DNA from: Paracoccaceae bacterium
Lineage (GTDB): Bacteria > Pseudomonadota > Alphaproteobacteria > Rhodobacterales > Rhodobacteraceae
Length of the DNA stretch: 5,695 nucleotides
Assembly: GCA_007129775.1 (NCBI GenBank)
Contig: SKUV01000009.1
Location: 1-5,695, forward strand
Direction: 5' to 3'
Under the pieces are notes generated by a model that did not search any database, was not told where the DNA came from, and saw only the letters and a list, made by a program, of their open reading frames with translations. Shown piece by piece: positions 1 through 4,482 of the stretch (positions are counted from its first letter, which is position 1; each line of letters starts with the position of its first letter). The position numbers and the translations under genes are program-made.

Positions 1-16
1 AAAAAGGGGGAAGGGG
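1..16 (+). promoter_or_regulatory. Purine-only ribosome-binding region of uxuA
   Basis: The 16 bases before the uxuA ATG are all purines: a run of A, then five G, two A and four G. The five-G run at 6-10 is the better-placed Shine-Dalgarno element, with 6 nt to the start codon, while the second G run touches the ATG. It supports the start at 17. The window begins here, so the promoter and any upstream operon partner cannot be seen. Confidence 0.45.
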
Positions 17-1243
17 ATGCGGGAAACCTGGCGCTGGTTCGGGCCAAAGGACATCGTGCGCATCGATGATATCGTCATGGCCGGCGCTGCCGGCGTCGTC
101 AGCGCGCTGCACCATCTGCCGCCCGGCGTGGCGTGGGGCGATGACGCCATCGCCACCCGTCAGGCCGAGATCGGGCGGCTGGGCAGCGGGGCGCCTTCGG
201 GCCTGACATGGGATGTGGTCGAAAGCCTGCCGGTGTCCGAGGCGATCCGCCAGCAGCGCGGCGACTGGCGCGACCATATCGCCGCATGGACCCGCAGCCT
301 CGAGGCGCTGGCGCGGGCCGGCATCCGCATCGTGTGCTACAATTTCATGCCGGTGCTGGACTGGACGCGCACCGATCTGGCCTGGCCCCTGCACGGCGGC
401 GGCACCTGCATGCGCTTCGATCATGTGGATTTCGCGGTGTTCGATCTGCACATTCTCGCCCGCCCCGGCGCGGCCAAGGAGGTGGGCGCGCCCCTGCGCG
501 CGGTCGCCGCAGAACGCTTCGCCGGGATGGATGAGGCCGCGCGCGACCGGCTGGTGCAGAACATCGTCGCGGGGCTGCCGGGCGGCCATGACCGGCTGAC
601 GCTGGCGGATCTGCGCGCCTATCTGGCGGCTTATGCCGGCATTGACGCGGCCCGGCTGCGCGCGCATCTGATCGACTTTCTGTCCGAGGTCGTGCCGGTG
701 GCCGAGCGGCTGGGCCTGCGGCTGTGTTGCCATCCGGACGATCCCCCCTGGCCGCTTCTGGGCCTGCCGCGGGTGATGTCGACCGAGGCCGATTACCGCG
801 CGGTGCTCGACGCGGTGGACCTGCCCGCCAACGGGATGACCTTCTGCTCCGGCTCGCTCGGCGCGCGGGCCGACAACGACCTGCCGGGGATCGCGGCGCG
901 GCTGGGGCCGCGCATCCATTTCGTCCATCTGCGCAACGTGCAGCGCGAAGCGGCGGGCGAGGGGCCGGGCGGATCGTTCCACGAGGCGGCCCATCTGGGC
1001 GGCAGCAGCGATATGGTCGCGGTGGTCGCGGCGCTCATGGCCGAAGAGGCGCGGCGCCGGGCCGAGGGCCGGGCGGATGCGGAAATCCCCATGCGGCCCG
1101 ACCACGGGCAGGACATCACCTATGATCTGACGGCCGGGCGGACCCAGCCGGGCTATCCGCTCGTGGGCCGGCTCAGGGGGCTGGCGGAGTTGCGCGGCGT
1201 GGCCGCGGCCCTAGCCCACCCCGCTGCTGCGCAGGCCGGATGA
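17..1243 (+). CDS. uxuA: Mannonate dehydratase UxuA
   Basis: Cytoplasmic lyase that dehydrates D-mannonate to 2-keto-3-deoxy-D-gluconate in the glucuronate branch of hexuronate breakdown. The 408-residue product matches the E. coli-type enzyme (about 394 residues) from end to end. It opens with a family-typical start, METWRWYGP-like (here MRETWRWFGP), followed by GVVSALHH (26-33), YNFMPVLDWTRTDL (108-121), HPDDPP (239-244), CSGSLGARADND (277-288), HFVHLR (301-306), FHEAAHL (321-327) and MRPDHG (359-364). By family knowledge, the His of HPDD, the Cys of CSGS, the His of VHLR and the Asp of RPDHG are the divalent-metal (Mn/Fe) ligands of this TIM-barrel enzyme, and all are present. A Gly-rich loop at 313-319 and an Ala-rich tail make it slightly longer than the E. 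coli protein. The start at 17 fits both the family N-terminus and the purine-rich leader. The gene runs towards the transporter unit. Any partner such as uxuB would lie to the left, outside the window. Confidence 0.96.
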   Translation: MRETWRWFGPKDIVRIDDIVMAGAAGVVSALHHLPPGVAWGDDAIATRQAEIGRLGSGAPSGLTWDVVESLPVSEAIRQQRGDWRDHIAAWTRSLEALARAGIRIVCYNFMPVLDWTRTDLAWPLHGGGTCMRFDHVDFAVFDLHILARPGAAKEVGAPLRAVAAERFAGMDEAARDRLVQNIVAGLPGGHDRLTLADLRAYLAAYAGIDAARLRAHLIDFLSEVVPVAERLGLRLCCHPDDPPWPLLGLPRVMSTEADYRAVLDAVDLPANGMTFCSGSLGARADNDLPGIAARLGPRIHFVHLRNVQREAAGEGPGGSFHEAAHLGGSSDMVAVVAALMAEEARRRAEGRADAEIPMRPDHGQDITYDLTAGRTQPGYPLVGRLRGLAELRGVAAALAHPAAAQAG

Positions 1244-1285
1244 GGCAAAAGGCCGTCGCGCCGCTTCCGGGCAGGGCCGGCATAA

Positions 1286-1304
1286 AGCGCTCACCCCGAG
1301 CGTT
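1286..1304 (-). terminator. Weak hairpin behind the transporter unit (candidate terminator)
   Basis: The bases CGCTC (1288-1292) and GAGCG (1298-1302) pair across a 5-nt loop. The stem extends by a G·U and an A-U pair to 7 bp. Read on the minus strand, the stem is followed by TTTAT, a short U tract, about 100 nt past the stop of the small membrane-protein gene. A second inverted repeat, CCGTTGC (1327-1333) with GCAACGG (1355-1361), lies between the two. Both are small for GC-rich DNA, so the call is tentative. The whole 160-nt gap between the convergent genes (1244-1403) shows nothing else I can support. Confidence 0.28.
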
Positions 1305-1403
1305 GCGGGCGGCTGACCGCGGCCATCCGTTGCCCTGCTGCGGCACCACTCCTCGCAACGGCCCATTCCCGGCCCGCCGTGTCACGCGATGGCCACGCGG
1401 CCC

Positions 1404-1634
1404 TCAGCGATCGTCGCGCCCGGCTCCGTCCGTTTCGCGGGCCCGCCACAGGGCGCGCGCGGCGAAAAAGCCGGTCCCGCCGAAAAACGCGGTGGCGATG
1501 ATCGCGACTTCGGCGCTCGCGATGCCGCCGATGCCGTGGCGCCACAGGGCATAGCCGGTCAGCCCCAGCCCCAGCACCGCCACCACCAGCCGCAGCTTCA
1601 ACTCCGCCCGCCCGGGCCCGAACCGCCCCGCCAT
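1404..1634 (-). CDS. Small two-helix membrane protein, function unknown
   Basis: A 76-residue protein that I do not recognise. It has a basic N-terminus (residues 1-15), a first hydrophobic stretch at about 16-31 (VVAVLGLGLTGYALW), a short Gly-rich turn, a second hydrophobic stretch at about 41-62 containing AFFGGTGFFAARAL, and a charged tail (64-76). That predicts two transmembrane helices with both ends in the cytoplasm, since Arg/Lys flank both outer edges. Its ATG shares one base with the TGA of the upstream transporter gene (TGATG), and a GGAGGA sits 6 nt ahead, so the start is well supported and translation is probably coupled. An inner-membrane role alongside the transporter is an inference from this arrangement. 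It could equally be an unrelated small membrane protein of the lineage. Confidence 0.72.
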   Translation of the reverse strand: MAGRFGPGRAELKLRLVVAVLGLGLTGYALWRHGIGGIASAEVAIIATAFFGGTGFFAARALWRARETDGAGRDDR

Positions 1635-2761
1635 CAGGTGTCCTCCGCTCGTGCCGGGGCGGGCACGCAGAGCGCGACGGCGACCGTCGCGAGCACCGAC
1701 AACCCGCAGACCAGCGCGAAAAAGGCGCCCTCGCCCAGCCCGACCATGCCGAGCCCCAGCGCTGTCGGGCCCAGCGCGCCCCCCACCAGCGCCGCCGCCA
1801 CCAGCATCGAGGCGATTCGCGTGCCCGGCCCCAGAACCTGCGTCGAAAGCACGAAATACCCCGGAAAAAGGACACCCACACAGGCGCCCGACAGCACGAA
1901 AAACGCCCCCGGCGCGATCAGCGCGGCCCCCGCTGCCGCCAGTGCAGCGCCGCCCAGCCCGCCGAGCAGCAGCCGGCGTGCCGGGATCAGCGGCGCGAGC
2001 CAGAACAGCGACAGCCGCGACAGCAGAAAGGCTGCGAAAAAACCCGAGGCGTAAAAGGCCGCGCCTTGCTGCGACACCCCCTGCGCCATGAGCGCGGCCG
2101 GCCCCAGCCCGGCCAGCCCCGCCTCCAGCGCCACCGCCACCGACCCGGCCAGAAGCAGCCAGCGCCCCCGCAGGACCGGCAAGGACGCGCGCCCCGTTCC
2201 GGCGGGCTCCGCCCGGGCGGGCGTGGCCACCGGCCAAAGCAGCACCGAGATCACCGCGACGATCGCGAAGACCGCGCGCGGCTCGCTGCCGAAAGCCACC
2301 AGCGCGAGCGGGCCAAAGATCGAACCGAGCCCGAAGAAGGCGTTGGACAGCCCCAGAAACGATGGCCCGCGCGCGCCGAATTCCGCCAGAAACCGGCTGT
2401 TGAAGATGGCCGAGGAAAGGCCCTGCCCGCAGCCGATCAGAATCGCTCCCAGCAGGGTCACCGGCCAGTTCACGCCCAGCGCGATCAGGCAAGCGCCACT
2501 GGCGATCAGCCCGAGCGCCATGCGCGCGCCCATCCGCAGCCCCAGTATCAGCGCAAACACTGCCGTGCAGGCGCCGAACCAGTGCAGGCTGACGATCAGC
2601 CCCGCCTCGGGCAGGCTCAGCCCGAAGCGCGCGGCGTGGATCGGCAGCGAGGGCCCGTGCAGCGCAGCCGCGGTGCCGAAGATCAGCCCCGCGCCAAGGC
2701 CCGAGATCACCAGCGACCGGCGCAGCGCCGCAGCCGAATCCTGCTGATCGTTCAGATGCAT
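1634..2761 (-). CDS. MFS transporter, 12 predicted helices
   Basis: Inner-membrane major-facilitator permease of 375 residues. Hydrophobic segments that look like helices lie at about 17-34, 52-71, 80-96, 99-119, 134-158, 162-178, 202-226, 234-257, 262-281, 284-307, 316-338 and 343-366. A more polar central loop (179-200, rich in Pro, Ala and Arg) separates the two six-helix halves. The segment SNAFFGLGSIFGPLAL (139-154) resembles the Asn...FG.G...GP pattern of helix 5 in FucP-like (fucose:H+ symporter) MFS members, which hints at a sugar-type subfamily. The substrate cannot be read from the sequence. At 375 residues it is on the short side for MFS, with very short termini. The start at 2761 has a GAAAGG 11 nt upstream, a little far, but nothing better lies nearby. 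It is the first gene of a two-gene unit with the small membrane protein, and it is divergent from the thiolase gene. Confidence 0.88.
   Translation of the reverse strand: MHLNDQQDSAAALRRSLVISGLGAGLIFGTAAALHGPSLPIHAARFGLSLPEAGLIVSLHWFGACTAVFALILGLRMGARMALGLIASGACLIALGVNWPVTLLGAILIGCGQGLSSAIFNSRFLAEFGARGPSFLGLSNAFFGLGSIFGPLALVAFGSEPRAVFAIVAVISVLLWPVATPARAEPAGTGRASLPVLRGRWLLLAGSVAVALEAGLAGLGPAALMAQGVSQQGAAFYASGFFAAFLLSRLSLFWLAPLIPARRLLLGGLGGAALAAAGAALIAPGAFFVLSGACVGVLFPGYFVLSTQVLGPGTRIASMLVAAALVGGALGPTALGLGMVGLGEGAFFALVCGLSVLATVAVALCVPAPARAEDT
1641..1646 (-). promoter_or_regulatory. Shine-Dalgarno GGAGGA of the small membrane-protein gene
   Basis: A near-consensus GGAGGA lies inside the last codons of the transporter gene, 6 nt before the ATG at 1634. 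It is the strongest ribosome-binding site in the window. It fixes the start of the small gene and supports that it is really translated. Confidence 0.7.
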
Positions 2762-2973
2762 GTCGGATTTGGCCTTTCGCGGCAGCGGTCTCCGTGTCAG
2801 CGATGATCCAGCATGTGCGCGGTGTCAAGCTGCCCGCCCCGATGCCCCGCAATACCCCCGCGCGCGATTGATCGGATATGGACGCGGCGCGGGCTTCGGG
2901 CTTAGATGCGGGTGGCAGGCGGCTTGCCGGGGGTCCGGCTGCGGCCGCGAACAGACAACAGAAAGGCGCGCCC
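2762..2973. promoter_or_regulatory. Divergent intergenic region with the start signals of both flanking genes
   Basis: These 212 nt separate the transporter gene (leftwards) from the thiolase gene (rightwards), so each gene's promoter should lie here. On the minus strand a perfect TTGACA occurs at 2828-2823. About 16 nt further on is only a poor -10 (TCATCG, 2806-2801), so it is a half-convincing promoter. On the plus strand, TGGACG (2879-2884) and TTAGAT (2902-2907), 17 nt apart, make a weak pair for the thiolase. I see no clear operator palindrome, riboswitch or small gene. The boundaries are the gene ends, not measured sites. Confidence 0.35.
2961..2966 (+). promoter_or_regulatory. Shine-Dalgarno GAAAGG of the thiolase gene
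   Basis: GAAAGG stands 7 nt before the ATG at 2974. This spacing, together with the family-typical N-terminus that begins there, decides for 2974 against an in-frame ATG at 2878. The latter would add 32 low-complexity Ala/Gly/Arg-rich residues. Confidence 0.6.
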
Positions 2974-4161
2974 ATGGCAGTTTCCGCGGACAATATCGTC
3001 ATCCTCTCGGCCGTGCGCACGGCCATCGGCACCTTCGGCGGGGGGCTGGCGGGGCTGGCGCCCCACGAGACCGGCGCCATCGTCGCCCGCGCGGCGCTGG
3101 AGCGCGCGGGCGTGGAGGGCGACCGGATAGGCCATGTGATGTTCGGCAACGTCATCGCGACCGAGCCGCGCGACATGTATCTGTCGCGCCTCGCGGCGAT
3201 GGGGGCGGGGGTGCCCGACACCGTGCCTGCGATGAATGTCAACCGGCTGTGCGGGTCGGGGGCGCAGGCGATCGTCTCGGCGGTGCAGGCGCTGGCGCTG
3301 GGGGAGGCCGATTTCGCTCTGGCCGGCGGGGCCGAGGCGATGAGCCGCGCGCCCCATGCCCTGCCCTCGGCGCGGTTCGGCGCGCGGATGGGCGATGCGG
3401 CGGCGCTGGACATGCTGACCGGGGCGCTGACCTGCCCCTTCGGCACCGGCCATATGGGTGTGACGGCCGAGAATGTGGCCGAAGAGCACGGCATCGACCG
3501 CGCTGCGCAGGATGAATTCGCCCTGCAAAGCCAGACCCGCGCGGCAGCGGCCATCGCGGCGGGGCATTTCGCCGATCAGATCGTGCCGGTGGAGGTGCGC
3601 ACCCGCAAGGGGCCGGTGCGCTTCGAGACCGACGAGCACCCCAAGGCCACCACGGCCGAGGCGCTGGCCGGGCTGCGGCCGGTCTTCAAGAAGGGCGGGA
3701 GTGTGACGGCGGGCAACGCCAGCGGCATCAATGACGGTGCCGCGGCGCTGGTGCTGGCGCGGGCCGAAGCGGCCGAGGCGGCGGGGCTGAAGCCCCGCGC
3801 GCGGCTGCTGGGCCATGCCCATGCGGGCGTCCGGCCCGAGGTCATGGGCATCGGCCCGGTGCCGGCGGTGCAGGCGCTGTGCGCGCGCACGGGTCTGTCG
3901 GTGGACGATTTCGACGTGGTGGAATCGAACGAGGCGTTCGCCGCGCAGGCGCTGGCGGTCAACAAGGTGCTGGGCCTCGATCCGGCCCGGGTGAACCCCA
4001 ACGGCGGCGCCATCGCGCTGGGCCATCCGGTGGGCGCCACCGGCGCGATCATCACCGTCAAGGCGCTGAACGAACTGGAGCGCACCGGCGGGCGCCGCGC
4101 GCTGATCACCATGTGCATCGGCGGCGGGCAGGGCATTGCGCTGGCGATCGAGCGGATCTGA
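2974..4161 (+). CDS. bktB: Beta-ketothiolase (acetyl-CoA C-acyltransferase), BktB type
   Basis: Cytoplasmic thiolase of 395 residues, the usual length for the biosynthetic thiolase family. It condenses acetyl-CoA with acetyl-CoA or a longer acyl-CoA to a 3-ketoacyl-CoA, or runs in reverse. The acylated nucleophile is Cys93 in NRLCGSG (90-96). The other active-site elements are NEAFA (319-323), His351 in GHPVGATG (350-357) and the acid/base Cys381 in CIGGGQG (381-387). All are intact. Several stretches agree with Cupriavidus BktB as I remember it better than with PhaA: GNVIATEPRDMYL (58-70), FGARMGDA (135-142), GALTCPF (150-156) with HMGVTAENVAEE (160-171), and MGIGPVPA (291-298). BktB enzymes accept propionyl-CoA and supply C5 units for PHA copolymers. 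That specificity is inferred here, and a PhaA/AtoB-like role is the alternative. The convergent neighbour is a PHA synthase gene, which supports a PHA role, but the two are not in one operon. Confidence 0.93.
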   Translation: MAVSADNIVILSAVRTAIGTFGGGLAGLAPHETGAIVARAALERAGVEGDRIGHVMFGNVIATEPRDMYLSRLAAMGAGVPDTVPAMNVNRLCGSGAQAIVSAVQALALGEADFALAGGAEAMSRAPHALPSARFGARMGDAAALDMLTGALTCPFGTGHMGVTAENVAEEHGIDRAAQDEFALQSQTRAAAAIAAGHFADQIVPVEVRTRKGPVRFETDEHPKATTAEALAGLRPVFKKGGSVTAGNASGINDGAAALVLARAEAAEAAGLKPRARLLGHAHAGVRPEVMGIGPVPAVQALCARTGLSVDDFDVVESNEAFAAQALAVNKVLGLDPARVNPNGGAIALGHPVGATGAIITVKALNELERTGGRRALITMCIGGGQGIALAIERI

Positions 4162-4176
4162 CCGCAGACACATTCA

Positions 4177-4214
4177 GAAAATGGATTGTTTCGCGCGCGA
4201 AACAATCCATTTTC
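4177..4214. terminator. Perfect 38-bp palindrome, probable bidirectional terminator
   Basis: The 19-base arm GAAAATGGATTGTTTCGCG (4177-4195) is followed without a spacer by its exact reverse complement (4196-4214). As RNA it folds into a long hairpin with a tiny GCGC loop. The arm ends in an AAAA/UUUU pair, so both strands carry a short U tract on the 3' side. It starts 15 nt after the bktB stop and lies downstream of phaC on the other strand, the right place for a shared terminator. The U tract of four is short and lies inside the stem. A protein-binding operator or a repeat-family member are alternatives. The arms have 8 G/C out of 19, far below the surroundings. Confidence 0.55.
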
Positions 4215-4351
4215 GAGATGTTTTACAAGGCGTTAACAGGCAGCTGAGGAAGTCTTCCGCCGCTCCGGTTTCGTCATCGGCATCGGGAAATCGTTCTTCA
4301 CCACTTTGGCAATAAGCCCCGCCCGGGCGTCCTGCCAGGGCCGCGCCCGCC

Positions 4352-4402
4352 CCTGCCCCCGGAAGGGCGCAGCCCTGTCCCCCGAACGGGGGGCGGGGCA
4401 GG
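4352..4402. repeat. Nested GC-rich inverted repeats with a possible three-way fold
   Basis: An outer pair CCTGCCCC (4352-4359) and GGGGCAGG (4395-4402) encloses two inner hairpins. The first is AGGGC (4364-4368) with GCCCT (4372-4376) over a 3-nt loop. The second is CCCCC (4379-4383) with GGGGG (4388-4392) over the loop GAAC. Together they could form a three-way junction on either strand. Short GC-only stems arise easily by chance in such DNA, so only the nesting is notable. It may be part of an intergenic repeat family or the decay zone behind phaC. Confidence 0.35.
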
Positions 4403-4462
4403 ACCATCTTCCCAGCAGACACTTGCCCGGTTCTGTTTTTCAGCAGCCTGTTCATGCCAGCC

Positions 4463-4481
4463 CCGGGCATCCGGCGCCCGG
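4463..4481 (-). terminator. Small GC hairpin directly behind phaC
   Basis: CCGGGC (4463-4468) and GCCCGG (4476-4481) form a 6-bp stem with a 7-nt loop, starting 1 nt after the phaC stop codon. On the minus strand no U tract follows directly. It is therefore a poor intrinsic terminator, but it could slow 3' decay of the message. Confidence 0.25.
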
Positions 4482-4482
4482 C

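Larger units (their letters stand above)
4162..4482. other. Convergent intergenic region between bktB and phaC
   Basis: These 321 nt separate two converging genes. From left to right they hold a perfect palindrome right after bktB and a comparatively AT-rich stretch at about 4215-4240. A reading frame of doubtful status follows on the minus strand (4233-4304), then a GC-rich block of nested inverted repeats (about 4321-4402), a T run at 4436-4440, and a small hairpin directly behind phaC. No tRNA, insertion sequence, phasin or regulator gene is visible. A 98-codon minus-strand frame that spans most of the gap runs through all the repeats and shows no family likeness. Confidence 0.7.

Noticed and set aside
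2066..2806. A 246-codon plus-strand frame opposite the transporter gene
   Set aside because: The product is a string of Arg, Gln, Pro and His with no hydrophobic core or motif. It mirrors the transporter codons on the other strand.
2878..2973. An upstream in-frame ATG that would lengthen the thiolase by 32 residues
   Set aside because: The extra residues are low-complexity and absent from the family, and the ATG at 2974 has a well-spaced GAAAGG and a typical thiolase N-terminus.
2941..2977. NotI (GCGGCCGC), AscI (GGCGCGCC) and NcoI (CCATGG) sites clustered just before bktB, as in a cloning vector
   Set aside because: Such sites are common by chance in GC-rich DNA. The flanking sequence is continuous natural genome sequence without vector features.
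1404..3554. A 716-codon open frame on the minus strand running through the transporter region and half of the thiolase gene
   Set aside because: Only its last 76 codons form a sensible protein (the small membrane protein). The remainder lies antisense to bktB or out of frame with the transporter and is low-complexity Ala/Arg/Gly, typical of GC-rich DNA.
2902..4173. A 423-codon frame on the minus strand opposite the thiolase gene
   Set aside because: It is the antisense shadow of bktB. The composition is rich in Arg, Gly and His without domains, whereas the plus strand encodes a full thiolase with all catalytic residues.
4223..4237. TTTA/TTAA spacing that resembles a CtrA-binding site
   Set aside because: The half-sites do not keep the TTAA-N7-TTAA form, and the position between two converging gene ends does not suit a promoter-binding cell-cycle regulator.
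4174..4470. A 98-codon minus-strand frame across the bktB-phaC gap
   Set aside because: It runs through the palindrome and the GC repeats, has no ribosome-binding site or family likeness, and its last residues are simply the translated palindrome.
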